A stretch of 64,000 bases of DNA. Origin: Bacillus sp. BHET2. GTDB taxonomy: Bacteria; Bacillota; Bacilli; Bacillales; Bacillaceae_B. Below are positions 1 to 7,490 of this stretch, in pieces. The stretch's first letter is position 1. Each line of letters begins with the position of its first letter. A program made the position numbers and the translations under genes. The stretch covers positions 620,001-684,000 of the forward strand of contig NZ_VCQN01000001.1 of NCBI RefSeq assembly GCF_005938125.1, read 5' to 3'. Under the pieces are notes generated by a model. It did not search any database. It was given only the letters and a program-made list of their open reading frames with translations, and was not told where the DNA came from.

Positions 1-393
1 GGAAGAAATGTGCTCGAGGCTGTTGAATGGTTGGGAGCAGAGAGAATCGGACACGGTGTATATATTACAAATTGTCCAGAAGCTTATCAGATTGTTAAAG
101 AAAAAAAGATCGTACTTGAAATCTGTCCAACGAGTAATGTTCAAACGAAAGCCGTCAAACAGTTTCGAGATCACCCGCTCTACGATTTTCACAGGGACGG
201 TATAAAAATTACCATCAATACCGACAACAGAACGGTATCGGATACCACGATGACAAAGGAATGTGATCTAGTCTGGAGCGAGTTTGAGATGAGTGATGAA
301 GATTATAGAGAAATCTATATGAACAGTGTGGAAGCTTCATTTGCGAGTGATGAGGTAAAGGAAGGGTTGAAAAGGTATTTGTTGGATAGGTAG
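1..393 (+). CDS. add: adenosine deaminase, C-terminal part
   Basis: The gene enters from the left edge: frame 1 is open from base 1 and ends at TAG 391-393, giving the last 130 residues. Adenosine deaminase hydrolyses (deoxy)adenosine to inosine and ammonia in cytosolic purine salvage. The fragment holds RIGHGV, whose His is the catalytic histidine of the TIM-barrel family, then an E-x-C-PTSN strand, and INTDNRTVS, whose Asp is the metal ligand. The N-terminal HxH metal motif lies outside the window. No internal stop is seen. An adenine or 6-aminofutalosine deaminase is possible but less likely. Confidence 0.9.
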   Translation, partial: GRNVLEAVEWLGAERIGHGVYITNCPEAYQIVKEKKIVLEICPTSNVQTKAVKQFRDHPLYDFHRDGIKITINTDNRTVSDTTMTKECDLVWSEFEMSDEDYREIYMNSVEASFASDEVKEGLKRYLLDR

Positions 394-397
394 AAAG

Positions 398-458
398 CAT
401 GAGGACGGTTAGGCTGCTTCGTTTTGATTTGAAAGCTAGCACGAGAACCGTCTATGCG
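398..458. repeat. GGGGACGG-type dispersed repeat, copy 1
   Basis: A GACGGTT...GCTGCTTCGTTTTGAT block is followed about 30 bases later by AGAACCGTC, forming an imperfect inverted repeat. The same layout recurs at 5372-5436 and 6612-6675. It follows the adenosine deaminase stop directly and may act as a weak terminator. Confidence 0.55.
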
Positions 459-604
459 CTTCTTGATTCTGCTCACTGCATCATGAACCTTTTCGTGATG
501 AGGCTATCAATTTACGGTTTTACATATGGGAATTCTAGCAAACGAAAAATTGAAGAAGTAGAGTGTGGTTCATGGTGAGGGGGGGGAACGAGTAGGAGGT
601 ATAA

Positions 605-712
605 GTGTATCGTCAACGTTTGTACCGAGATCCGAACTTCTTCATATTACCTTCGAGCCCAGGCACATTACTTTCAAGTCCTTGCATTTTTCGGTCCAAC
701 CCTATTTCATAA
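605..712 (+). CDS. possible 35-residue protein
   Basis: A GTG start at 605 follows an ideal AGGAGG ribosome site at the right distance, and the frame runs 35 codons to TAA. The product is Pro/Ser-rich with Arg-Gln at its N terminus and no membrane segment. It matches no family I know. It is the only candidate gene in the stretch from 394 to 747, which otherwise holds only the repeat at its left end. The ribosome site is the whole case for it. Confidence 0.3.
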   Translation: MYRQRLYRDPNFFILPSSPGTLLSSPCIFRSNPIS

Positions 713-747
713 ATAATGATATATGTACACAATAAAAAAATTATTTA

Positions 748-776
748 TTGACAAGTGAATTGGTAAAATATAGAAT
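748..776 (+). promoter_or_regulatory. sigma-A promoter of the T-box operon
   Basis: TTGACA (748-753), a 17-base spacer and TAGAAT (771-776) fit the vegetative consensus. Transcription should start near 783, at the 5' end of the T-box leader. Confidence 0.8.
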
Positions 777-784
777 ATTCAAAA

Positions 785-1030
785 AGATATACGAAACGCT
801 TTGATTAGGAGTAGTAAGGACACGTTATTGTATAGAGAGCTGTCGTATGGTGAAAGACAGTCAATAACCTCCCCAACTCGCCTAGGAGTGGATAGATTGA
901 TATGTAAATCTATACGGTTAACTTCCGTAAACGAGTCTTGAGAAGTTTCTATTCAAAAGAATTGAAACAAGAAGAGTGGTACCACGATATAAATCCTATC
1001 GTCTCTTTATGAGACTGTAGGGTTTTTTTG
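785..1030 (+). promoter_or_regulatory. T-box riboswitch leader with terminator
   Basis: The leader shows the T-box hallmarks in order: an AGTA stem I element near 811, an AGAGAG bulge with GGTGAAAGACAG, the T-box motif AGAGTGGTACCACG (973-986), and a competing terminator hairpin (991-1029) ending in seven T. Uncharged tRNA binding should favour the antiterminator and switch on 1065-2323. The TGGT in the T-box bulge predicts a tRNA with A at position 73. By hand folding, the specifier is best read as CTC (Leu), in CCAA-CTC-G near 878, but this is not certain. The downstream genes are not a tRNA ligase or an amino acid pathway. Confidence 0.85.
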
Positions 1031-1064
1031 TTTTTAAAATACTATTTATGGTGGGGGATTAAAT

Positions 1065-1511
1065 ATGGAAGAACGTTGTTTTATTTGCGATAAGCACGCT
1101 GGTGATATTGAAACATCCGGTGTATCGATATACGAAGACGAATATGTTTATGTAGGGCACATTGATCGAAACGGTAAACCAAACTATTTAGGTCACTTAA
1201 TGATTGATTTAAAAAGGCATACTCCGTCACTTGCCGATATGACGGAAGAAGAAGCAAAAGCATTTGGCGTCATAATGACAAGAGTCAGTAAGGCTCTAAT
1301 GGAGTCAGAAAAGGCTGAGCATATCTATTCACTTGTTTCAGGAAATTCAGTTTCGCACCTTCATATGCACATAGTAGCTCGTTATCCGCATACACCGAAA
1401 GAATACTGGGGTCCAGTGGAGGTGTACGATTGGGGAGAAGCTCCTATGGGAGACAACGTTGAAGTGGTGAAACTATGCAAACGTATTAAATCATATATGG
1501 AGAAAAACTGA
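1065..1511 (+). CDS. HIT family hydrolase
   Basis: A cytosolic nucleotide hydrolase or transferase of the histidine triad superfamily (148 residues, near normal length). The triad is His98-Leu-His100-Met-His102-Ile. An N-terminal C-F-I-C pair resembles the zinc-binding end of many bacterial HIT proteins. Likely substrates are dinucleoside polyphosphates or nucleoside phosphoramidates, including the aminoacyl-AMPs that tRNA ligases release; the exact substrate is not readable. It is first after the T-box leader, with a GGTGGGGGA ribosome site, and the next gene starts 2 bases after its stop. Confidence 0.85.
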   Translation: MEERCFICDKHAGDIETSGVSIYEDEYVYVGHIDRNGKPNYLGHLMIDLKRHTPSLADMTEEEAKAFGVIMTRVSKALMESEKAEHIYSLVSGNSVSHLHMHIVARYPHTPKEYWGPVEVYDWGEAPMGDNVEVVKLCKRIKSYMEKN

Positions 1512-1513
1512 GC

Positions 1514-2323
1514 ATGACAAATCCAATTCGTGAATTCAGTCGGATAGGGAGTCAAACACATCATGTAGACAACATCAGCATCCATAACATTCATCACATC
1601 ACATTAGGACGTTTTGGAGGGAATTCTGCTGCCGGCCAGTATAAGAATGAAGATGGATGTTTAATATGGACTGATGTTAAAAGAGATTGGGAATTTGTTG
1701 TGATCCTGGATGCTCATCATTCTGCGGAAAGTGCTGAATTGGTCATAAATCACCTTTTAGCATGGAAGACAGAAATACAAAGCCTATTGTCCATGACGTA
1801 TGATCAAACCTTTAAAAGAATAGAAGAAACCATACTAAGAATGTTTCAGGAAGAGACGTTTCTTTCCGATTGTCGAAGAGTTCAAGGGGAAACAGCTTGT
1901 TTAATCGTTTTAAGAAAAAACAAGTATCTGTGGTGGTTCTCAATAGGGGATTGCCTTTCATATCTATTTCATTCGGACCTCGCTCAATACGGTCAATTCC
2001 AGATTAATCAGAGACAATTTTATGAATGGGTTGGCCAAGTTAACACATTTAATCAAGTCGTTCCTTGCTATAGTAGTGGAATTAGAGAACTGCGAAAAGG
2101 GATGAATCGGCTTCTCTTAACCACTGATGGATTAGTTGAAAGTCCTAATGAATCATATTCTAACCCTAAAGATATCTATAACGAAATGGAGTGTCAGCAA
2201 CTAAACGATGGAATCAGGGCTATGCTGAAAACCATTCAAGAAAATAATGTAAGAGATAGTACAACCATCATCGCTTGGGACGTGAATGTAACGATAGATG
2301 TCACTGTGCCAAGTGATGAATGA
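1514..2323 (+). CDS. PP2C-like protein phosphatase
   Basis: A soluble 269-residue protein with the PP2C (PPM) fold pattern. A D-A-H-H-S motif near residue 65 stands where DGHGG provides metal ligands, G-D-C-L-S matches the central GDSR-type motif, L-T-T-D-G-L is a further metal site, and R-D-S-T-T-I replaces the usual DNxT near the C terminus. It would dephosphorylate Ser/Thr residues, or act as a pseudophosphatase given the altered motifs. It is translationally coupled to the HIT gene (2-base gap) and so shares T-box control. No partner kinase lies next to it. Confidence 0.7.
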   Translation: MTNPIREFSRIGSQTHHVDNISIHNIHHITLGRFGGNSAAGQYKNEDGCLIWTDVKRDWEFVVILDAHHSAESAELVINHLLAWKTEIQSLLSMTYDQTFKRIEETILRMFQEETFLSDCRRVQGETACLIVLRKNKYLWWFSIGDCLSYLFHSDLAQYGQFQINQRQFYEWVGQVNTFNQVVPCYSSGIRELRKGMNRLLLTTDGLVESPNESYSNPKDIYNEMECQQLNDGIRAMLKTIQENNVRDSTTIIAWDVNVTIDVTVPSDE

Positions 2324-2485
2324 ATAATGACAGTGCTTGCTTTATAAGTGGAGTTGGGTGAAGGTTGGGAACAGATCACATATACCAAAAACTATAAAGG
2401 TGCCTGTATCAGAAGAATCCCACTTGTCTAGAATTGGAAAGGGATATATAATATAAATGATCTTAAATATAAAGGAGGGAAAATC

Positions 2486-2596
2486 ATGCGTACGTTCACT
2501 GTAGACATCAAAGCTAAGAAAAAATACCTTATCTTCATGATGTCTATTATTGGAATTTCAGCCGTTCTCGGGACAAGTCTGTCCTATTTTAGCTGA
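2486..2596 (+). CDS. 36-residue single-TM peptide
   Basis: ATG at 2486 sits behind a strong AAAGGAGGG ribosome site. The 36 residues comprise a basic start (K-A-K-K-K) and one hydrophobic stretch (Y-L-I-F to V-L-G), then a short polar tail: a typical small membrane peptide. A terminator hairpin follows at 2641, so it appears to be its own transcription unit. No family is recognised. Confidence 0.6.
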   Translation: MRTFTVDIKAKKKYLIFMMSIIGISAVLGTSLSYFS

Positions 2597-2640
2597 CATA
2601 CCATCAATGTGAACGAACGTATGATTTCCTGATAATAGCG

Positions 2641-2676
2641 AAAGCTGCGGGGAATGATTCCCTGTGGCTTTTTTTA
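2641..2676 (+). terminator. rho-independent terminator
   Basis: The arms AAGCTGCGGGG and CCCTGTGGCTT pair with three G-U wobbles and are followed by seven T. It ends the small peptide unit and lies just before the MFS gene. Confidence 0.7.
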
Positions 2677-2705
2677 CTTTTATGTTTAAGAGAGGACGAA
2701 ATTCA

Positions 2706-3899
2706 ATGATTAAAACTAAAAACAATATATATCTGCTATATTTCTATCTATTTTTTGCTCAGTTATTTTTTGACCGGGCTTTGTGGGTCATCTACCTTGG
2801 CGATAAGGGAATGACATTCGGTGAAATCGGCATACTAGAAGCTTTACTCCATTTGGCCATCGTACTGTTTGAGGTTCCGACAGGGATGATTGCTGATTTG
2901 TATGGGAGGAAGATCAGTCTGGTGGTCGGGAATGTGTTCAGCCTTCTATATGGGCTGTTCATGCTGCTGAGTGGGTCGTTTTCCATGTTTACGCTAGCCT
3001 TTTTATCCATGGGACTCATGGTCACCCTCCACTCGGGAGCCGAGCAGGCATTTGCTTATGACACATTGAAAAATGAAAAACGTGAAAAGGATTATACCAG
3101 GGTAATCGGAAGCATGACGGCCATTTCCCTCTTATCGTTGAGCCTTGCCAAATTCCTTGGAGGCTTCTTGGCAGAGGTTAGCTGGGAATGGGTATATGGT
3201 TCCACCATCTTCACCCATATCCTTGCGGTGATTCCGCTGTTGTTCATGAAGGAACCGGAACGTGAGAAGACGGAGGATGTCGGCGGGCGATGGTATAACC
3301 AGTGGGTTCATCAATTCAGATTAGGCATCAAGGTGTGGAGGAATAATCAGGTGATCCACGCGCCAGTTGTTCTCTTTATCTTAGCAAGTTCGGTCATGGT
3401 GATCATGGTGTTCTACGGGCAGGAATACTTCGTGGCATTGGGCTACTCTTCAGTGGTCGTGGGAGCTGTGTTTACGATTGAAGGACTACTGGGGGTCGTA
3501 ATGGCTAAGATTGCATACAAGGTGGAGGAACGATTCCAATTCTTTAATATCCTTTATTACGGCTTAGGGCTGTTCCTTGTGTTTTTCATCCTGTTCATCT
3601 TTGCAACGGACTGGGCGATTCTGTTATCGTTTCTGATCCTTGCTCAGCTTTTGAGCCTGTTCGAACCGATTTTCAGCTCATTTGTGCAACAATTTCTGAA
3701 CAGTAACATCAGGTCTACCTTCCTTTCTCTGATCGGGTTAATGGAAAGCTTCGTCATCATGATCAGCTTCCCGTTATTCGGGTTCGCGATTGAACACATG
3801 GGATTTACCGATGGATTTGCGTGGCTGCTTTTGATTTTCTTTGTGTTGGCAAGTGGGTATTTGGTTGTTCAGAGGTTTAACATGCAACGAAGAAGGTAA
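2706..3899 (+). CDS. MFS transporter
   Basis: A 12-TM-type major facilitator (397 residues from this start) that exports or imports a small solute driven by the proton gradient. The loop 2-3 motif reads G-M-I-A-D-L-Y-G-R-K, the family signature, and F-E-V-P-T-G precedes it as in DHA1-like drug exporters. ATG 2706 was chosen because AGAGGA lies before it and the upstream in-frame GTG at 2664 lies within the terminator. No regulator is adjacent, and the substrate is unknown. Confidence 0.85.
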   Translation: MIKTKNNIYLLYFYLFFAQLFFDRALWVIYLGDKGMTFGEIGILEALLHLAIVLFEVPTGMIADLYGRKISLVVGNVFSLLYGLFMLLSGSFSMFTLAFLSMGLMVTLHSGAEQAFAYDTLKNEKREKDYTRVIGSMTAISLLSLSLAKFLGGFLAEVSWEWVYGSTIFTHILAVIPLLFMKEPEREKTEDVGGRWYNQWVHQFRLGIKVWRNNQVIHAPVVLFILASSVMVIMVFYGQEYFVALGYSSVVVGAVFTIEGLLGVVMAKIAYKVEERFQFFNILYYGLGLFLVFFILFIFATDWAILLSFLILAQLLSLFEPIFSSFVQQFLNSNIRSTFLSLIGLMESFVIMISFPLFGFAIEHMGFTDGFAWLLLIFFVLASGYLVVQRFNMQRRR

Positions 3900-3905
3900 G
3901 GATGG

Positions 3906-3937
3906 AGCTTCTCACTTTTAGGTGAGGGGCTTTTTTT
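3906..3937 (+). terminator. rho-independent terminator
   Basis: AGCTTCTCAC and GTGAGGGGCT pair around TTTTAG and run into seven T, ending the MFS transcript. Confidence 0.9.
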
Positions 3938-4006
3938 GTGTGAGAAAAAGATTGTGAAGTAGTAAATGATTTGAAATAATTGGAATATAGGGTAAGGAGG
4001 GATCCA

Positions 4007-4174
4007 ATGAACGGGCTACTTTTGCAAATCGTATTTGCTTGTGGAATAATATACGGTTTCATCACGCTTTTTATAGCTATTAAAAAGAACGGGAAAAGAG
4101 AATGGAACCAGTTGATTCTGGCGCTTTCGTTGATCGTTGTTTGTGCAGCATCATTCCTGATAGCACTGGAGTAA
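4007..4174 (+). CDS. small two-TM membrane protein
   Basis: ATG 4007 lies behind GGTAAGGAGGG. The 55 residues form two hydrophobic segments (about 4-22 and 36-53) joined by a basic loop (K-K-N-G-K-R-E-W). The longer frame from 3980 lacks a ribosome site. It probably sits in one transcript with the next small membrane protein, 34 bases downstream. No family is recognised. Confidence 0.6.
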   Translation: MNGLLLQIVFACGIIYGFITLFIAIKKNGKREWNQLILALSLIVVCAASFLIALE

Positions 4175-4208
4175 TGGTTTAAGAAGTAATGACCAGAGGG
4201 AGGAAAAC

Positions 4209-4379
4209 ATGAAAACAGGTATGCTGTTCTTCATAATCGGTTTGGTGATGATTATGCTCGGGATCTATTTATCAGCTTACTGGGGAAGTATAGGAACTCT
4301 GATAAGTATTGTCGGCGGGTTTATGCTGGGGACTAGTAGTTACTTTTTTGGAAAAGAACAAGTTTCGAAGACTAAATAA
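4209..4379 (+). CDS. small two-TM membrane protein
   Basis: ATG 4209 follows an AGAGGGAGGAAAAC ribosome site. The 56 residues form two hydrophobic segments joined by Y-W-G-S and end in a basic tail (F-G-K-E-Q-V-S-K-T-K). An imperfect hairpin (AGAATAG...CTATTCT) and a T run lie just after the stop at 4384-4438. The gene continues the small membrane cluster; its function is unknown. Confidence 0.6.
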   Translation: MKTGMLFFIIGLVMIMLGIYLSAYWGSIGTLISIVGGFMLGTSSYFFGKEQVSKTK

Positions 4380-4455
4380 GCGTAGAATAGCATAGTGCTC
4401 AAATGGGTGCCTATTCTCGAGATAAGCTTCTTTTTTTTGAGAAGGTGAGAATCTC

Positions 4456-4674
4456 ATGGAAAAGAATAACTTTAACGAAGAATCGTATAATGAAAGATTT
4501 AGAGAAGTTGGGTCTAAAGCAGGGAATGACCGTCATCGTACATTCTTCATCAAACTAACTGTGAGAATAATGGGTGATCCGATTTCCCTGATCCTGGCAT
4601 TGAAAGCAACAGCCAGGATGGAGGGGAGCATCGTGATTTCCCGACTGTGTGCCACTGTTTCATATCTAATATAA
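4456..4674 (+). CDS. doubtful 72-residue reading frame
   Basis: ATG follows GAGAAGGTGAG, an acceptable ribosome site. The N-terminal half is polar (N-F-N-E-E-S) and the second half weakly hydrophobic. It matches no family I know and its composition changes abruptly after residue 35, so it could be a decayed gene. It ends 5 bases before the convergent acetyltransferase stop. Confidence 0.3.
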   Translation: MEKNNFNEESYNERFREVGSKAGNDRHRTFFIKLTVRIMGDPISLILALKATARMEGSIVISRLCATVSYLI

Positions 4675-4678
4675 ATTT

Positions 4679-5182
4679 CTAGAGATCGCGTACGTTCCAA
4701 ACGATTTCACCTTGCTTTTCCCATGTGCTGTGGTGCCGCTCAAATCCTATCTTATCTAGCACGCGGAGGGAAGCATTATTCCATGCGCCTACAGTCGACC
4801 AAAGCCTGTGACGACCGGTAGCAATCGCAGCCTCCATGACCGCAGATGCTGCTTCAGTTGCATAGCCTTTACCGTGAGCGCTGCGGAACAGCTCATAGGC
4901 GATCTCCGGCTCTTCAAGTGTGGAACGACCGTTAATCAAGCCGCAGTATCCGATGAAATCACCTTCTTCTCGGCGGCGAATAGTGAGAAGAGAAATGCCA
5001 TATTCGACTGCTTTCTTGCGCATTTCGATAATATCACTACGAGCGGATTCAAGAGTCGGCATGTCCCCACCACGTTCGCCAACTAGTTTACTTATCCAGG
5101 CTGCATCGGATTCTTCCCACATACTTAGGTCAAGTCGTTCGGTTTTCAGCTGGAACGCCATAGCTTTAAAGAAAGTTTGCAT
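4679..5182 (-). CDS. GNAT N-acetyltransferase, RimJ/RimL type
   Basis: 167 residues with the GNAT fold of the ribosomal-protein acetyltransferase branch. L-K-T-E-R-L-D-L opens the fold, G-Y-C-G-L-I-N is beta 4, and R-S-A-H-G-K-G-Y-A-T-E-A is the acetyl-CoA binding loop; N-N-A-S-L-R-V-L-D-K-I-G-F-E completes it. It would move acetyl from acetyl-CoA to an amine of unknown identity. The start has AGGAGGT 7 bases upstream. It is a single gene convergent with the small membrane cluster. Confidence 0.85.
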   Translation of the reverse strand: MQTFFKAMAFQLKTERLDLSMWEESDAAWISKLVGERGGDMPTLESARSDIIEMRKKAVEYGISLLTIRRREEGDFIGYCGLINGRSTLEEPEIAYELFRSAHGKGYATEAASAVMEAAIATGRHRLWSTVGAWNNASLRVLDKIGFERHHSTWEKQGEIVWNVRDL

Positions 5183-5635
5183 AGTAGAAACCTCCTAGTG
5201 ATGTCACCGCACTTTTAATTACTTCACTTCTTTTCACAACATCAATTTGGAACCCTTTTTGATCAGAGGATCTATTTTCCAAATCTCGCTAAAGGAACAA
5301 TGAACGCTTATTTATTTTGAAAATTCTGTAATCTTAGTTTATCATAAGTTGTGTTAACTGAGAAAGGAAAGTATGGGGACGGTTTTGCTGCTGCGTCTTG
5401 AATGAAAAGGTAGTACGAGAACCGTCCAAACGCTTTCTCATTTGCATATCCAAAACAAAGTAAGCCCCTTTCTTATAGAAAGTTTTTATTGAGTAAGTTC
5501 CTTGGTTTTGAAATAATTGGGATTAAGTTAAAGCTGAGGTTAGTTGAACAATGGATAGACCCTACATAATTGTGCACACATTGTCGGGAGATTAGGTTCA
5601 CCTACTGCTATTCTATTGATATGGAGGTCATTGAA
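5183..5635. other. intergenic stretch, repeat only
   Basis: The gap between the divergent acetyltransferase and AraC-type genes holds the GGGGACGG repeat at 5372-5436 and AT-rich sequence. I see no further gene or clear promoter in it. Confidence 0.5.
5372..5436. repeat. GGGGACGG-type dispersed repeat, copy 2
   Basis: TATGGGGACGGTTTTGCTGCTGCGTCTTGA is paired with a downstream GAGAACCGTCC; both arms match the copies at 398 and 6612. Each lies between genes and none encodes a protein. Confidence 0.65.
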
Positions 5636-6439
5636 TTGGATTTGCTCAAGAATATGAATAGTGCCATTAAATTTATTGAAGAAAATCTTACGAGCGATAT
5701 TGATTTTAAAGAAGTTGCAAGGCAATCTTATTGCTCGGAATATCATTTTAAGAGGATGTTTTCCTTCTTAGCAGGTATTTCACTATCCGAGTATATCCGT
5801 CGAAGACGACTTACGCTTGCAGCGTTTGATCTTAAAGATACCAAAATTAAGGTTATTGATATAGCGGTAAAGTACGGGTACAGCTCACCTGACTCTTTTA
5901 CAAGAGCTTTTCAAAATGTGCATGGTATTACACCATCAGAAGCGAGAAATAATGGGCATTCACTTAAAGCCTATCCACCGATGTCCTTCCAATTATCTAT
6001 TAAAGGAGGCAGTGAAATGAACTATAGAATTGAAAAAAAAGAGGCATTTCGTATTATTGGAATTAAAAAAAGAGTTCCGATCATTTTTAACGGTGTTAAT
6101 CCAGAGATTGCTTCTATGTGGGAAAGTTTAGACGAGAAAACGATAAATGATCTTAAAAAAAGATCGAATGTCAAGCCATTAGGATTGCTTAGTGCATCTG
6201 TTAACTTTTCTGAAGGCAGATTGGAGGAAAAAGGGGAGCTTGACCATTATATAGGTGTTGCAACAACGAGGGAGTGTCCAGATAACTTAACACTGCTTGA
6301 AGTTGATGCATCTACATGGGCGGTATTCGAAGCAGTCGGACCTTTTCCTGAAACACTGCAAAATGTATGGGGACGTATTTATTCCGAATGGTTTCCATCC
6401 TCTAACTATGAACAAATGGAAGGGCCAGAAATCCTTTGA
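5636..6439 (+). CDS. AraC/GyrI-like transcription regulator, C terminus cut by a stop
   Basis: A two-domain regulator. Residues 1-105 form an AraC-type pair of helix-turn-helix motifs (F-K-E-V-A-R-Q-S-Y and [19 protein letters not shown]); the rest, from about residue 125, is a GyrI-like effector-binding domain. TTG 5636 is chosen because GGAGGT lies 7 bases before it and the product then begins at the usual [11 protein letters not shown] at 6437 interrupts the frame: reading on gives 22 more codons, including S-E-I-W-I-P-V-L-K-K, to TAA 6506-6508. That is the normal family ending, so the last strand is missing. The protein may be unstable. Confidence 0.85.
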   Translation: MDLLKNMNSAIKFIEENLTSDIDFKEVARQSYCSEYHFKRMFSFLAGISLSEYIRRRRLTLAAFDLKDTKIKVIDIAVKYGYSSPDSFTRAFQNVHGITPSEARNNGHSLKAYPPMSFQLSIKGGSEMNYRIEKKEAFRIIGIKKRVPIIFNGVNPEIASMWESLDEKTINDLKKRSNVKPLGLLSASVNFSEGRLEEKGELDHYIGVATTRECPDNLTLLEVDASTWAVFEAVGPFPETLQNVWGRIYSEWFPSSNYEQMEGPEIL

Positions 6440-6611
6440 AACGAGAAAAAAGATGTAACCCTCCCAACATTTAGAAGTGAAATATGGATCCCCGTTTTGA
6501 AAAAGTAAGTATTGCCTTAAGATTTATTCATAGAGCTGTTTTTACAGCTCTTATTTATTTTCACTGACTTACGTTGGCGAAGACGGAATATAAGCTACTG
6601 AATACAAGCAA

Positions 6612-6675
6612 TGGGGACGGTTTTGCTGCTTCGTTTTGATATGAAGGGATCCATGAGAGCCGTTCCTACGCTTCC
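6612..6675. repeat. GGGGACGG-type dispersed repeat, copy 3
   Basis: ATGGGGACGGTTTTGCTGCTTCGTTTTGAT with a degenerate partner AGAGCCGTTCC. It matches copies 1 and 2 almost base for base in the first arm. It lies just past the stop of the small minus-strand gene 6686-6835. Confidence 0.65.
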
Positions 6676-6685
6676 CCGTGCTTCC

Positions 6686-6835
6686 TTAAATATTATCTGT
6701 ATTAATCCTTGGCGCTTCCGGGTTAAGAGCTGCTGTTGCTCTAGCATTATCGTTGTGTCGATCGTTTTTATTTCCATTATCGATTGTTCTGTATTCTTCT
6801 ATGTCTTTGGAAGTTTTCTTTTTGTCGGCCACCAT
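6686..6835 (-). CDS. 49-residue hydrophilic protein
   Basis: On the minus strand, ATG 6835 lies behind TAGGAGGTGTT, a near-perfect ribosome site. The product is soluble and rich in Asn, Asp and Lys (K-K-K-T-S-K-D-I-E-E at the start, N-K-N-D-R-H-N-D-N in the middle), with no Cys and no membrane segment: the composition of small Bacillus stress or spore proteins, though no family is recognised. The region from 6836 to 7131 holds only a short open stretch ending at 7070 with no start signal. Confidence 0.55.
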   Translation of the reverse strand: MVADKKKTSKDIEEYRTIDNGNKNDRHNDNARATAALNPEAPRINTDNI

Positions 6836-7131
6836 AACACCTCCTACGATTAATATGCTCTATTCACTATTTCTAATGCTATTCAACACTAAAGTTTGCC
6901 TAAACAGCGCAGGTTTTTGTAATCGTGAGTCGATTTGAACTATTGGTATTAAGTTAAGGGTAGAATTGTTGAGGACAATCTCGAAAGAATTAGGAAGCTG
7001 TTTCACGAAGCAAGCTTCAACAATGTGGAAGGTCAATTGGGGTCACTCCAGGATACAAAGGAAACGGTATAAGAGTGATTGTAGCTTAATTTAGATTGCG
7101 ATACTTGGCTGAACTCTTGGGGGTTTATGGT

Positions 7132-7172
7132 AAAAACGGTACCTGTCCCCGTGGTCGGTCAGGTACCGTTTT
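7132..7172 (-). terminator. terminator built from a repeat hairpin
   Basis: AAAACGGTACCTG and CAGGTACCGTTTT are perfect inverted arms. On the minus strand the hairpin is followed by TTTTTACC and ends gene 7177-7419. The loop holds GTCCCCG, tying it to the dispersed GGGGAC repeats. Confidence 0.8.
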
Positions 7173-7176
7173 GGGG

Positions 7177-7419
7177 CTAAGGACGCTCTAGCACTTTAGC
7201 CAGCATCCCATGCACGACCTCATGATCACGCACATCATGTAATCGATACTCCTCACCTGGAAGCGAATACCATTCCTCAGCCCCTACATAGGTGATGGAA
7301 AGTGTGAGAACACCATCTTCATCACAAGTCGTTACCAGTTCAAGCTCACCACTGATTACGCCGACTTCAGATGTCATGACACCGTGGGTTGCGGTAAAGA
7401 TTGTTGATTTCTTTTCCAT
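7177..7419 (-). CDS. hypothetical 80-residue protein
   Basis: ATG 7419 is preceded by GGGAGGAAATAA. The protein is soluble and acidic with alternating beta-type patterns (E-L-E-L-V-T-T-C-D-E-D-G-V-L-T-L-S-I-T-Y) and a final H-x-V-V-H. It looks like a complete small beta protein. No family is recognised. It lies downstream of the secreted nuclease on the same strand, separated by a hairpin at 7447-7477, and has its own terminator. Confidence 0.55.
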   Translation of the reverse strand: MEKKSTIFTATHGVMTSEVGVISGELELVTTCDEDGVLTLSITYVGAEEWYSLPGEEYRLHDVRDHEVVHGMLAKVLERP

Positions 7420-7446
7420 ATTTATTTCCTCCCATTATGTATGAAC

Positions 7447-7477
7447 AATGCCCGTACGAGCTGATTGTACGGGCATT
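7447..7477. terminator. GC-rich hairpin between two minus-strand genes
   Basis: AATGCCCGTAC and GTACGGGCATT are perfect 11-base arms. There is no long T run on the minus strand, so it may be a transcript-stabilising hairpin or a leaky terminator after the nuclease gene. Confidence 0.55.
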
Positions 7478-7490
7478 TCCATTATTCGAA

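Noticed and set aside
4808..5086. Plus-strand frames over the acetyltransferase gene (4808-5086 and 4920-5198)
   Set aside because: They lie antisense to a clear GNAT gene with a good start, and they carry no family motif or ribosome site.
6611..6853. Plus-strand 80-codon frame starting inside the GGGGACGG repeat
   Set aside because: It starts in a dispersed repeat and is antisense to the small gene 6686-6835, which has the far better ribosome site.
6960..7070. Open stretch ending in D-T-K-E-T-V
   Set aside because: No start or ribosome site. It could be a gene remnant, but nothing supports this.
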